A stretch of 55,019 bases of DNA from Muribaculaceae bacterium (GCA_023667285.1 JAMPAK010000001.1:1596367-1651385); one strand, 5' to 3'. Shown: positions 1 to 9,230, counted from the stretch's first letter. Numbers and translations: made by a program. The notes: generated from the sequence alone by a model not told the origin.

Positions 1-247
1 GCACGGGGCCGTGGGGATGGCCGTTGATGTAGAGCGAGCACATGCCGCAGATGCCCTCGCGGCAGTCGCTGTCGAAGGCTACGGGCTCCTCGCCTTTCTC
101 GACGAGCTGCTGGTTGAGCATGTCGAGCATCTCGAGGAATGAACTGCCAGTGGAGACATTCTCCACGCGATAGTTCTGGAACGCCCCGGGCTCCTTGGGA
201 CCACGCTGACGCCAAATCTTGAGGTTTACGTTTATATTGTGTTCCAT
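1..247 (-). CDS. sdhB: Succinate dehydrogenase/fumarate reductase iron-sulfur subunit, N-terminal part (cut by window edge)
   Basis: This is the start of the iron-sulfur subunit, which carries electrons between the flavoprotein and the membrane cytochrome b. Only about 82 residues lie in the window, and the rest continues past position 1. The visible part has the plant-type ferredoxin fold start and the [2Fe-2S] ligand motif CREGICGMC, followed by SLYINGHPHGP, both typical of SdhB/FrdB. The ATG lies at 245-247. It is third in the leftward operon C-A-B, 43 nt after the flavoprotein stop. The sequence does not tell whether the complex runs as fumarate reductase or succinate dehydrogenase. In anaerobic Bacteroidales the same complex mainly reduces fumarate, so frdB is an equally valid name. 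Confidence 0.93.
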   Translation of the reverse strand, partial: MEHNINVNLKIWRQRGPKEPGAFQNYRVENVSTGSSFLEMLDMLNQQLVEKGEEPVAFDSDCREGICGMCSLYINGHPHGPV

Positions 248-290
248 TGTCTGATTTTTCTGTTTAGAATGTGGTGTGTAGGAGTGGGGT

Positions 291-2318
<2,028 letters not shown>

Positions 2319-2363
2319 ATCTTAAGATGGTGTGATGTGGGTGATTATGAATTAGGGGAGGAT

Positions 2364-3206
2364 TCAATTGTTAGTGGGGCACTCAGGGTTGACACATCCG
2401 GCGTTGACGCAGGGGAGTGAGTTGGTGCAGGGAGTGCCTTCGCAGGGGACTTCGGTGCAGACGCCTTCAGCGCCGCAGATGGCTTCCTGGTTGTAGTAGC
2501 ATGCAGCCACAGAGTTGAAGTCGGTAGTGTGGGCTCTTACGGTGAATACAACAGCCTCGGCGATGAAGAGAGCCACGACGATGGATGTCCACCAGCATCC
2601 GATGCACTTGAGGCGCTTGATCCAGATGTCGTTGTCCCAGCCCACGCTCTGCATCATTGACCAGAAGCCATGGTTCATGTGGAACCAGAGGGCCACGAAG
2701 CCTATGATATAGACGATTGGTGTCCAGATTTGGGAGAATGCTATGTGAAGGAAGAGAGTTCCGGCAGCGGGATTGACGGGCTGGCCGTTGTAGACGTAGT
2801 CGCAGTGAAGGATCTCGGCGAGCTGCATCTTGGCCCAGAACTGAATCATGTGGACAACAAGGAATGCGAGGACAACGAGACCGAGGATGAGCATGTTCTG
2901 TGAAGACCATTCGACGCCGGGGGGTACTGACTTGACCTCATAACGGTCGTTGCCGCGCGCGCGGCGGTTCTGGACTGTGAGCCATGTCGCATAGACGATG
3001 TGGATGACGACGAGGGCGGCGAGTCCGACGGTGGCGATGAGGGCATACCAGTTGGCTCCGAGGAACTCGCAGACAGCGTTATAGCCACAAGGCCAGAAGA
3101 TAGCCACTGCGTTCATCAGACAGTGAAACGTGACAAATAGGACAAGGCAAATGCCTGTGATTGCCATCACAAGTTTGCGTCCTATAGATGAGCATGTTAA
3201 CCACAT
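2364..3206 (-). CDS. sdhC: Succinate dehydrogenase/fumarate reductase cytochrome b subunit with Cys-rich C-terminal tail
   Basis: Membrane anchor of the fumarate reductase complex (b558 family, 280 aa). It exchanges electrons with menaquinone through haem b. About five hydrophobic segments are visible (roughly 12-40, 55-78, 104-122, 148-175 and 203-224). Candidate haem-ligand His lie in TFHCLMNA, VIHIVYA, VVHMIQF and WFHMNHGF. Family members I know of end near residue 230. This one has about 48 more residues with eight Cys, at 236, 244, 250, 255, 260, 266, 271 and 276, interleaved with Pro, Glu, Thr and Asn. With five membrane spans and the N terminus inside, the tail would face the periplasm (inference). 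It is the first gene of the operon. A sigma-ABfr promoter and a 5' hairpin lie upstream. Confidence 0.93.
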   Translation of the reverse strand: MWLTCSSIGRKLVMAITGICLVLFVTFHCLMNAVAIFWPCGYNAVCEFLGANWYALIATVGLAALVVIHIVYATWLTVQNRRARGNDRYEVKSVPPGVEWSSQNMLILGLVVLAFLVVHMIQFWAKMQLAEILHCDYVYNGQPVNPAAGTLFLHIAFSQIWTPIVYIIGFVALWFHMNHGFWSMMQSVGWDNDIWIKRLKCIGCWWTSIVVALFIAEAVVFTVRAHTTDFNSVAACYYNQEAICGAEGVCTEVPCEGTPCTNSLPCVNAGCVNPECPTNN

Positions 3207-3277
3207 AGTAGTTGATGGTGAATTAAAATTATTTAGAATTTTGGAAATTTGTTATCGTTGATTTGTGTACCTATAAT

Positions 3278-3302
3278 GCGTCCCCCGGAAGGGGTGAAAC
3301 GC
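3278..3302 (-). promoter_or_regulatory. Stem-loop at the predicted 5' end of the sdh mRNA
   Basis: GCGT (3278-3281) pairs with ACGC (3299-3302), and inside it CCCC (3282-3285) pairs with GGGG (3291-3294). Read on the minus strand this hairpin would begin at, or within a few bases of, the transcription start predicted from the -7 box at 3307-3314. A 5'-terminal hairpin of this kind often protects mRNA from decay. That role is inferred here. Confidence 0.45.
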
Positions 3303-3306
3303 TTTG

Positions 3307-3338
3307 CAAAGTTAATGCAATTCTACGTGCTATACAAA
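3307..3338 (-). promoter_or_regulatory. Sigma-ABfr promoter of the sdhCAB operon
   Basis: On the minus strand the -33 element TTTG is at 3335-3338 and the -7 element TAACTTTG (TAnnTTTG) at 3307-3314, 20 nt apart, which is the Bacteroidetes consensus layout. Transcription would start near 3300, leaving a leader of about 95 nt before sdhC. Confidence 0.8.
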
Positions 3339-3378
3339 TTTAAAGAAAAATTTCCGTAATGATTTTAAAAATATGTTG

Positions 3379-3386
3379 TAAATTTG
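3379..3386 (+). promoter_or_regulatory. -7 promoter element of plsC
   Basis: TAAATTTG fits TAnnTTTG. No clear -33 TTTG is seen. The element overlaps a possible in-frame TTG codon at 3384, which therefore cannot be the translation start; the first usable ATG is at 3411. Confidence 0.6.
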
Positions 3387-3410
3387 TGGCATCACAAACA
3401 CTCGTATCAT

Positions 3411-4130
3411 ATGATGGTCATTCTTTTCCGTATCTATCAGGTTTTGATAATGTGCCCAATAATAATTGTGGCCACGATTTTGACGGCCATAGTGACTGTC
3501 ATAGGCTCGGCCTGTGGGGGCGGCCTGTGGTGGGGATATTATCCTGAGATTCCGTGGTCAAGATTGTTCTGCTGGCTTAACTTTGTGAAGGTCAATGTGG
3601 TAAGAGAGGCTGAGATAGACAAGGGGAGGAGCTATGTGTTTGTGGCCAACCATCAGAGCGCGTATGACATCTTCACGGTCTATGGCTATCTGGGACATAA
3701 TTTCAGATGGATGATGAAGGCGAGCCTGAGGCGGATTCCGTTTGTGGGGTGGGCATGCGCGTGGGCCAAGCAGATTTTTGTTGATAATTCATCGCCATCG
3801 GCCACAAGGAGAACTATGGAGAGGGCTGAGGATGTGTTGGGCCACGGGATGTCGCTGGTGATTTTTCCGGAGGGTGCTAGGACATGGGACGGTAAGATGC
3901 GTCCGTTCAAGCGCGGGGCTTTCAAACTGGCTCAGGAGTTTGACCTTCCCATTGTGCCGCTGACCATTGATGGCGCTTTCAAGGTGATGCCCCGTTGGCG
4001 GCTGCTTCCACTGCCGGGGAAGATAACCCTCACGGTTCACCGGCCGGTGACTTTCGCTGATTTTGGCTCAGACCTTGCGCGGACGGCCGAAGGTATTCAC
4101 CAGATTATAGAGGCTAAACTTCAATCTTGA
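3411..4130 (+). CDS. plsC: 1-acyl-sn-glycerol-3-phosphate acyltransferase
   Basis: Membrane-associated enzyme (239 aa) that acylates lysophosphatidic acid to phosphatidic acid in phospholipid synthesis. The N terminus is a hydrophobic segment (about residues 1-28). It is followed by the catalytic H(X4)D motif in NHQSAYD and the substrate-binding FPEGAR motif, a variant of the usual FPEGTR. Length is normal for PlsC. I chose the ATG at 3411 because a longer in-frame reading would begin inside the -7 promoter box; a second ATG follows at 3414. The 3' end overlaps the convergent amidohydrolase gene by 17 nt. Confidence 0.92.
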   Translation: MMVILFRIYQVLIMCPIIIVATILTAIVTVIGSACGGGLWWGYYPEIPWSRLFCWLNFVKVNVVREAEIDKGRSYVFVANHQSAYDIFTVYGYLGHNFRWMMKASLRRIPFVGWACAWAKQIFVDNSSPSATRRTMERAEDVLGHGMSLVIFPEGARTWDGKMRPFKRGAFKLAQEFDLPIVPLTIDGAFKVMPRWRLLPLPGKITLTVHRPVTFADFGSDLARTAEGIHQIIEAKLQS

Positions 4131-4845
4131 AGAGGCGGATGGCGTTGTAGCGGGTGATGAGGCGGAAATCGTGGGCTGATGATTGCTCGCGGAGGAAGTC
4201 GAGGCTCTCCTCGACAGTGTCTATCATGCCTTCGGCGTCATGGCAGCATGCGCTTGCACATAGGCCTGAGCCCCATAGCAGACGGTGGCTTAATCCTTGA
4301 GAGACAAGGTGTGAGAGGGTATCAAGCGGGAGGTGTGATGTGTCGAGGTTGATGTTGCTGTGTGAGAGGATTATGGCGGAGATTTCTTGATAGGAGGCTG
4401 GCCCGGAGAGGATAAAGTCCACGCCAGGGTGAGATTCAATCAGAGAGAGGATAGAGGGGGTATTGATAGTCGTGCCGTCTGAGCGCAATATCAGCGGTAC
4501 ACCATATAACTCGCTCATCCTGATGGCGTTCAGAGTGTGTTGAAGAGGTGATGAGGCTCGATTGAGGGTAAGCATGACGCCGCGCCAGCGGATGCCGCAT
4601 GATGTGAGTTGCCCCAGTTGACCGGGTGTGACCGGGTCAGGGATGCTGAGGATGGGGAGGGCTTTGAAATCGTGGGATGAGGCCCAGCGCATCTCGTCGA
4701 TTCCAAGTGAGATGAGTCCATGAGCCATGCTCAGAGAGGATAGGGCATAGGCTTCCGCTTCCAGGCTCTCCATCAGATTGCTGACGAAGCCGGGAGGATA
4801 GTAGAGGTCACCGCAGGTGCCGACGTGGACGTTGATGTCAATCAT
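4114..4845 (-). CDS. Amidohydrolase/TatD-like TIM-barrel protein with degenerate metal sites
   Basis: A 243-residue protein with the outline of the metal-dependent amidohydrolase fold. It starts MIDINVH, where the family normally shows a D-x-H-x-H type motif. It has alternating strand/helix segments such as VPLILRSDG and VDFILSG, and ends with RLLWGSGL, where family members usually have a (F/W)GSD-type strand. Here the first His is Asn (residue 5) and the final Asp position is Gly (about 194). It may therefore be inactive or use a different metal centre. The ATG at 4843-4845 is preferred over an upstream TTG because the homologous part begins there. Its 3' end overlaps plsC tail-to-tail by 17 nt. 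The substrate is unknown. Confidence 0.75.
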   Translation of the reverse strand: MIDINVHVGTCGDLYYPPGFVSNLMESLEAEAYALSSLSMAHGLISLGIDEMRWASSHDFKALPILSIPDPVTPGQLGQLTSCGIRWRGVMLTLNRASSPLQHTLNAIRMSELYGVPLILRSDGTTINTPSILSLIESHPGVDFILSGPASYQEISAIILSHSNINLDTSHLPLDTLSHLVSQGLSHRLLWGSGLCASACCHDAEGMIDTVEESLDFLREQSSAHDFRLITRYNAIRLFKIEV

Positions 4846-4897
4846 TCTGTTGCTGTCAGTGTGTCGCAAAAATAATGAATATCAACGGAAAAGTTTG

Positions 4898-4905
4898 TAT
4901 ATTTG
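4898..4905 (+). promoter_or_regulatory. -7 promoter element of the TSCPD gene
   Basis: TATATTTG (TAnnTTTG) ends 22 nt before the ATG at 4928, giving a very short leader. No clear -33 TTTG is seen. Confidence 0.6.
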
Positions 4906-4927
4906 CGCCAAAAATAACAAAACGAAT

Positions 4928-5167
4928 ATGAAGATTACTTATGTCCCTCAGGGAGTTTGCTCTCGGCTTATGGAGATAGATATTGAGGATGGCGTGGTTC
5001 AGGAGGTTAAGGTGCAGGGTGGCTGCAATGGTAACCTTCAGGGTATCTGTGCGCTGGTCAAGGGGATGCGTCCAGAGGATGTGAGGGAGCGTCTGGCCGG
5101 CATATGCTGTGGCTCGAAGTCAACGTCGTGTCCTGACCAACTCTCCAAGGCTCTGTCTGAAATCTGA
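4928..5167 (+). CDS. TSCPD domain-containing small protein (TIGR03905-type)
   Basis: A 79-residue protein of the TSCPD family, widespread in anaerobes and without a settled function. The family signature TSCPDQL is near the C terminus, preceded by AGICCG. Cys residues also occur at about 11, 33 and 41, which suggests metal or redox chemistry. The same domain is found fused to the C terminus of some class II ribonucleotide reductases, so a link to thiol or metal chemistry is possible but unproven. The ATG at 4928 fits the start of the conserved part (MKITYVPQGVCS) and lies just after a TATATTTG promoter element. An upstream in-frame start at 4817 would read through that promoter. The gene is monocistronic and followed by a hairpin terminator. 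Confidence 0.88.
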   Translation: MKITYVPQGVCSRLMEIDIEDGVVQEVKVQGGCNGNLQGICALVKGMRPEDVRERLAGICCGSKSTSCPDQLSKALSEI

Positions 5168-5174
5168 AGGAAAT

Positions 5175-5208
5175 CAGACCCGGAGTCCTCAGTCAGGCTC
5201 CGGGTCTG
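5175..5208. terminator. Hairpin terminator between the convergent TSCPD and rng genes
   Basis: CAGACCCGGAG (5175-5185) pairs perfectly with CTCCGGGTCTG (5198-5208) around a 12-nt loop. The U-tract is poor on both strands. It lies 8 nt after the TSCPD stop and 39 nt beyond the rng stop, so it could serve both transcripts. Confidence 0.75.
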
Positions 5209-5246
5209 TGTAGGGTGACGGATGCTTGGTGGCATCTTTAGGAAGG

Positions 5247-6869
5247 CTATTCTTCCTTGTTCTGGTTCTTGGTTCGCGTTTTTTGTTTAGAGGCGGAAGA
5301 TGCGATGTCTTTCTCTTCCTTGAGGTCAATCTCGTTTCGGCCGGAGTCGAGGATGCGGTATTGGAGATATGCGAGCGACTCATCAGGGAGGATCTTGAAG
5401 CAGAATCCCAGTTCCCACTGCCAGCGGCGGTAGAGAGAGATGAGTCCCTTGTTGAGATAAGCGGCCACGTAGGGGTGGACGTAGAGAGTGAAACCGCGGA
5501 CACCGAGGGTATTGACGAGATAGTCGAGTTTCTCGCGCAGGGTGTCAGTGAACAGGAGCGATGGCTGGACCTCCCCTTTGCCGTGGCATGAGGGACACTC
5601 CTCAGAGGTGATGATGTCGAGAGCGGGGCGCACACGCTGGCGTGTGATCTGCATAAGCCCGAACTTACTGAGGGGAAGGATGTTGTGGCGGGCGCGGTCG
5701 TTGGACATCACCTCGCGCATGTGTTCGAAGAGTTTCTGGCGGTGCTCCGCCTTGTTCATGTCTATGAAGTCGATGACGATGATGCCGCCCATGTCGCGGA
5801 GTCGCAGTTGGCGTGCAATCTCGTCGGCTGCGCGAAGGTTTACCTCGAGAGCGTTGCTCTCCTGGTCGGGGGCAGCCTTAGAGCGATTTCCTGAGTTTAC
5901 GTCGATGACGTGGAGCGCTTCTGTGTGCTCGATGATTATATAGGCTCCTGACTTGAAAGAGACTGTCTTCCCGAACGACGACTTGATCTGTCTGGTGATG
6001 TTGAAGTGGTCGAAGATTGGAATGTCGCTGTCATAACGCTTGACGATGTCTTTGCTTTCTGGAGCGATGAGTGCGACATACTTGGCAATCTGGTCGAAAG
6101 TCTCGGGGTCGTTGACATGTATGCTCTCGAATGTGGGGCTGAAAACATCTCTGAGCATCCCCACGATGCGGCTCTCTTCCTCGAAAATAAGTGCCGGGGC
6201 GGTGGCCTTCATGGCCTTAGCAACGGTGTCTTCCCAGCAGTGGAGGAGTGTCTTCAGTTCGTGGTGGAGTTCGCGGACGCTCTTGCCTTCGGCAGAGGTG
6301 CGGATTATGACGCCGAAATTTTTTGGCTTGATGCTGTCGATGAGCTGTCGGAGCCGTAGTTTCTCCTCGGTGGAAGAGATTTTCTGTGAGACTGAAATCT
6401 TGTCGCCAAACGGGATTAGCACCATGTATCGTCCGGTGAAGGTGATCTCAGTTGTCAGGCGAGGGCCTTTGGATGAGATTGGTTCCTTGACTATCTGGAC
6501 GAGGAGTTGCTGGCCGGGCTGGAGGACGTCTGTGACAGATCCGTGCTTGTCAATGTCAGGGAGCCGTTTGATTTTAGAGACCGATGCATCTGCCTTGTGC
6601 TCGTCGAGCACCTGTTTGAGGAAGGCAGAGTATGTGGAGAACTGCGAACCGAGATCCAGATAGTGAAGAAATGCGTCTTTCTCATAGCCTACGTTGACGA
6701 AGGCGGCGTTGAGACCCGGCATAAGTTTTTTGACTTTGGCCAGGTAAATGTCGCCGACGGCATAGGCGATGTTTCGCGCCTCTTTCTGAAGAGAGACGAG
6801 GCGCGAGTCCTCCAGGAGGGCAATTGAGACCTCCGTGGGCTGTACGTCGACAATTAGTTCGCTTTTCAT
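5247..6869 (-). CDS. rng: Ribonuclease G / RNase E-G family endoribonuclease
   Basis: Endoribonuclease (540 aa) that cleaves single-stranded AU-rich RNA and takes part in rRNA maturation and mRNA decay. An S1 RNA-binding domain occupies about residues 37-140 (YLAKVKKLMPGLNAAFV). The catalytic Mg-binding Asp lie around IVIDFIDMNKAEHR. The zinc-link motif CPSC (Cys425, Cys428) forms the dimer interface. The C terminus is a short Lys-rich tail. I start it at the ATG at 6867-6869 (MKSELIVDVQ), which matches the known N terminus of Bacteroides homologues; an extra 13 codons upstream look non-coding. A long folded leader lies at 6901-6990. The gene is convergent with the TSCPD gene. Confidence 0.95.
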   Translation of the reverse strand: MKSELIVDVQPTEVSIALLEDSRLVSLQKEARNIAYAVGDIYLAKVKKLMPGLNAAFVNVGYEKDAFLHYLDLGSQFSTYSAFLKQVLDEHKADASVSKIKRLPDIDKHGSVTDVLQPGQQLLVQIVKEPISSKGPRLTTEITFTGRYMVLIPFGDKISVSQKISSTEEKLRLRQLIDSIKPKNFGVIIRTSAEGKSVRELHHELKTLLHCWEDTVAKAMKATAPALIFEEESRIVGMLRDVFSPTFESIHVNDPETFDQIAKYVALIAPESKDIVKRYDSDIPIFDHFNITRQIKSSFGKTVSFKSGAYIIIEHTEALHVIDVNSGNRSKAAPDQESNALEVNLRAADEIARQLRLRDMGGIIVIDFIDMNKAEHRQKLFEHMREVMSNDRARHNILPLSKFGLMQITRQRVRPALDIITSEECPSCHGKGEVQPSLLFTDTLREKLDYLVNTLGVRGFTLYVHPYVAAYLNKGLISLYRRWQWELGFCFKILPDESLAYLQYRILDSGRNEIDLKEEKDIASSASKQKTRTKNQNKEE

Positions 6870-6900
6870 TTCTGAATCTGGGGTTTTCAATTGACGCGCA

Positions 6901-6990
6901 AAGAACAAACCGATGGGTCTGTAGAATAAGGTCGCCCCGGCATCGCGATGGAGTGCACAGAGAGGGGGACCCGGCCCGGGGTTTGTTCTT
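6901..6990 (-). promoter_or_regulatory. Structured leader RNA upstream of rng
   Basis: AAGAACAAACC (6901-6911) pairs perfectly with GGTTTGTTCTT (6980-6990). Inside it GGGTC (6915-6919) pairs with GACCC (6968-6972). Further in, CCCC (6935-6938) can pair with GGGG (6964-6967), enclosing the palindrome CATCGCGATG (6941-6950). GTC (6931-6933) could compete with GGGTC for GAC, so two alternative folds exist. The region starts 32 nt before the rng start codon. RNase E is known to control its own mRNA through 5' hairpins in enterobacteria, so autoregulation is a natural hypothesis. A terminator for the upstream small gene is the alternative. Confidence 0.55.
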
Positions 6991-7061
6991 CGTAAGTGCG
7001 TCGGCTGACTTTTAGTCGCGAGGACCGTCAGAAAGTCGTTAAGAGGGCCGGATGGTTCGGC

Positions 7062-7151
7062 TTACTTCTTCTTATGACGGTTCTTGCGGAGGCGTTTTTT
7101 ACGCTTGTGAGTTGCCATCTTGTGGCCTTTGCGCTTTTTTCCGTTGGGCAT
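7062..7151 (-). CDS. 29-residue Lys/Arg-rich protein (AURKAIP1/COX24-like small ribosomal-type protein)
   Basis: A very small ORF, MPNGKKRKGHKM to RLRKNRHKKK, with well over half its residues basic. Near-identical peptides occur in many Bacteroidetes genomes as I recall them, annotated as AURKAIP1/COX24 (DUF1713) domain proteins. That domain belongs to a mitochondrial small-subunit ribosomal protein (mS38). It is therefore probably a ribosome-associated peptide; this role is inferred from the family. It lies between the HU gene (74 nt away) and rng (192 nt away) on the same strand, a fitting position for an RNA- or ribosome-binding protein. The sequence is clearly coding: start and stop are clean and composition is uniform. 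Confidence 0.85.
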   Translation of the reverse strand: MPNGKKRKGHKMATHKRKKRLRKNRHKKK

Positions 7152-7225
7152 GGCTGTATGTTGGTTATGTTAACGATAGTTTGATGATTCTTTCCGTCGA
7201 GACCGAGCGGAAGAGTGATGAGGCA

Positions 7226-7540
7226 TCACTCAGCAGCCTCTTCAGCGCCCTTGAGGGGAGCGTCGGAATTCTTCACGTCTTCCATGAACACCTTGGCGGG
7301 CTTGAAAGCGGGGATGCGGTGCTCTGGGATGATGATTGTTGTGTTCTTAGAGATGTTGCGGGCGGTCTTCTCTGAACGCACCTTGATGATGAAGCTGCCA
7401 AATCCGCGGAGGTAGACGTTTTCGCCATGTGCAAGAGAGTCTTTGACTGTCTCCATGAACTTCTCGATGGTCTCGAGAACGTTGGCTTTGTCGATACCGG
7501 TCGACTTGGAAATCTCGTTTACAATGTCGGCTTTTGTCAT
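7226..7540 (-). CDS. HU/IHF family DNA-binding protein
   Basis: A 104-residue histone-like protein that bends and compacts DNA as a dimer. The HU fold is complete: an N-terminal helical part (TKADIVNEISKSTGI), the beta-saddle with GFGSFIIKVRSEKTARN, and the DNA-binding arm IIIPEHRIPAFKPAK. It carries about 12 extra C-terminal residues (NSDAPLKGAEEAAE) beyond a standard 90-residue HU. It is the first gene of a leftward set with the 29-residue basic protein and perhaps rng. A near-consensus -7 element, GATATTTG, is at 7606-7613. Several HU paralogues usually exist per genome, so I give no symbol. Confidence 0.95.
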   Translation of the reverse strand: MTKADIVNEISKSTGIDKANVLETIEKFMETVKDSLAHGENVYLRGFGSFIIKVRSEKTARNISKNTTIIIPEHRIPAFKPAKVFMEDVKNSDAPLKGAEEAAE

Positions 7541-7681
7541 TTCGTTTTTATTTAATAATTGGTTCTATATTTTTACGGAAGAGTGATGTATCCGATTTCG
7601 AGGTGCAAATATCGTAACTTTTTTTGGATTTACAATCATTTTTAGCAAAAAAAATTCCGTAAAATTCACTTTTTCACCACT

Positions 7682-8449
7682 TTAAGGCTGTTTGAGGCAT
7701 TTTATGGCCTGAAATAGGAGGTTGAGACGGGGTGTGACGCCGCTCATAGGGGCCGAATCGGAGAGTGCGGGAAGTGGCGCGGAGGGGTCTAAAAGCAGCG
7801 CGCGCCAGCCTGCGCGGAGGGCTCCTGCGATATCTGTTGAGGGGTTGTCGCCTATCATGAGATGATGTGTGGGATCGGTGTCGTCTGCTTGCTCCATTGC
7901 ATGGCGATAAAGGCGGATGTCGGGCTTGTTGATGCCGATGTCGTCGCTGAGCACTGTCAGGTCGATTTTCTCGCCGATGCCGGTGACTGAGAGTTTGCGG
8001 TGCTGGACGGCGGTGAAACCGTTGGAGAGAATGCCGGTCTTGAGCCCAGACGCGCGGAGAGTGTCGAGGAGAACCATGGCGCCGTCGATGAGGCGCTTCT
8101 GAGAGGCGAGGAGGTCGAGGTATAGTGGGTCGAGGTGACGGGCGTAGTCTTCGAGGGCTTCACGTCCGTCTGACCATCGGGCTGCGAGTGGGTGGGCAAA
8201 TCGGTCGACCCGGAGAAAGTCCTGTGTAATCTCTCCGCGCGAGTAGCGGTCCCAAAGGGAGTGGTTGTGGGTCTCATATGCTTCCGTCCATTCCTCGGGA
8301 GTGGGGTAGAAACGGTCAAGGGACTCTTGATTATATAGGAGTGAGAGAGCGGTGCGGGAGTTGGCACGGAAGTCTATGAGGGTGTCGTCGAGGTCGAGCC
8401 ACACCCATCTGACCCCTTCGAACAATGGGCGGAAACAATCAGATCTCAT
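7682..8449 (-). CDS. yjjG: HAD-superfamily noncanonical pyrimidine nucleotidase, YjjG type
   Basis: Haloacid-dehalogenase phosphatase (255 aa) related to YjjG, which dephosphorylates nucleoside monophosphates and helps clear damaged pyrimidines. Motif I is WLDLDDTL (nucleophile Asp19, acid/base Asp21). Motif II is GILSNGF, motif III the Lys in GINKPDIRLYRHA, and motif IV MIGDNPSTDIAGA. The helical cap lies between motifs I and II, as in the YjjG/L-2-haloacid subfamily. I use the ATG at 8447-8449; 25 extra upstream codons would lie wholly inside the preceding transporter gene. The start overlaps that gene's end by 11 nt, suggesting translational coupling. Confidence 0.88.
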   Translation of the reverse strand: MRSDCFRPLFEGVRWVWLDLDDTLIDFRANSRTALSLLYNQESLDRFYPTPEEWTEAYETHNHSLWDRYSRGEITQDFLRVDRFAHPLAARWSDGREALEDYARHLDPLYLDLLASQKRLIDGAMVLLDTLRASGLKTGILSNGFTAVQHRKLSVTGIGEKIDLTVLSDDIGINKPDIRLYRHAMEQADDTDPTHHLMIGDNPSTDIAGALRAGWRALLLDPSAPLPALSDSAPMSGVTPRLNLLFQAIKCLKQP

Positions 8450-9125
8450 CGAGTCTCCACCATTTATATGACTTGGGCTTCTCAGTGGCGTCTCCACCCT
8501 CGATGGCCTTAAGACGTTTGACAACCTGCATGGTCACAGGCAGGATCAGCACCTCATAGAGAGTCTTCAGCAGAGTCTGAGTGACTATGAGCGCGACAAT
8601 CTCCGACCCGCCCAACACGCCGCCGAAGGCTAGGGGGAAGAAGATGACGGAGTCGACACCCTCGCCCCAGAGGGATGACACGATGGCTCTCATGGAGAAG
8701 CCGCGGCCGGGGGTTGATGAGAACTTCATGCGGGACATGACATAGGCATTGACCATGGAGCCGCAGAGAAATGCGGCGAAACTGGCGGCGAAAATCCTGG
8801 GGACAGCGCCAAAAATGAGCTCCATAGCATCCTGTCCTGCCCATGACTGAGCGCCAGGGAGCCATATGCCAACCTGGAGGAGCATGGATACGAGCAGGTT
8901 CATGCCGAACCCGAGCCAGATGACCAGTCGGGCTTTCTGGAAACCATAGACCTCCACAATGCAGTCGTTGAGGATGTAGGAGAGGGGGAAGACTATCACG
9001 CCGGCCGTTATGGTGAGGGGGCCGAGGTCGACGGTCTTTATCTCCATGAGGTTGCTGACAATCAGGCAGACGCAAAAGGTCACCGTCAGGAGCAGGAATG
9101 TCACGGATATGCGGGCTTCTTTCAT
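8439..9125 (-). CDS. yhhQ: Queuosine precursor transporter (YhhQ/VUT family)
   Basis: Integral membrane protein (228 aa) of the VUT/YhhQ family, which imports queuosine precursors for tRNA modification. About six hydrophobic segments are visible. The family signature is the NDCIVEVYGF segment after a PLSYIL helix; the second half has the GSMVNAYVMSRMK and SLWGEGVDSVIFFPLAF segments. Length is typical. It is transcribed divergently from prfA, with its own TATCTTTG element 22 nt upstream of the ATG, and is followed with an 11-nt overlap by the HAD nucleotidase. Both may be one operon concerned with nucleoside or base salvage; that link is inference. Confidence 0.9.
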   Translation of the reverse strand: MKEARISVTFLLLTVTFCVCLIVSNLMEIKTVDLGPLTITAGVIVFPLSYILNDCIVEVYGFQKARLVIWLGFGMNLLVSMLLQVGIWLPGAQSWAGQDAMELIFGAVPRIFAASFAAFLCGSMVNAYVMSRMKFSSTPGRGFSMRAIVSSLWGEGVDSVIFFPLAFGGVLGGSEIVALIVTQTLLKTLYEVLILPVTMQVVKRLKAIEGGDATEKPKSYKWWRLDEI

Positions 9126-9147
9126 TAGATATACCTATTTGGAAGTG

Positions 9148-9155
9148 CAAAGATA
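9148..9155 (-). promoter_or_regulatory. -7 promoter element of the yhhQ-yjjG operon
   Basis: On the minus strand TATCTTTG matches TAnnTTTG and ends 22 nt before the ATG. No -33 TTTG is evident. Confidence 0.6.
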
Positions 9156-9222
9156 CGGATTTTTTGGCGAATGGCCTAATGGTATTTAAAGGTGGGGTGG
9201 GTGTGATTAGCGGAATTTTTTG

Positions 9223-9230
9223 TAACTTTG
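9223..9230 (+). promoter_or_regulatory. -7 promoter element of prfA-pyrF
   Basis: TAACTTTG (TAnnTTTG) ends 29 nt before the prfA ATG. It is divergent from the yhhQ element 67 nt away. No -33 TTTG is evident. Confidence 0.6.

Noticed and set aside
3384-3410. Upstream TTG start for plsC
   Set aside because: The codon lies inside the TAAATTTG promoter element, so it would not be in the mRNA.
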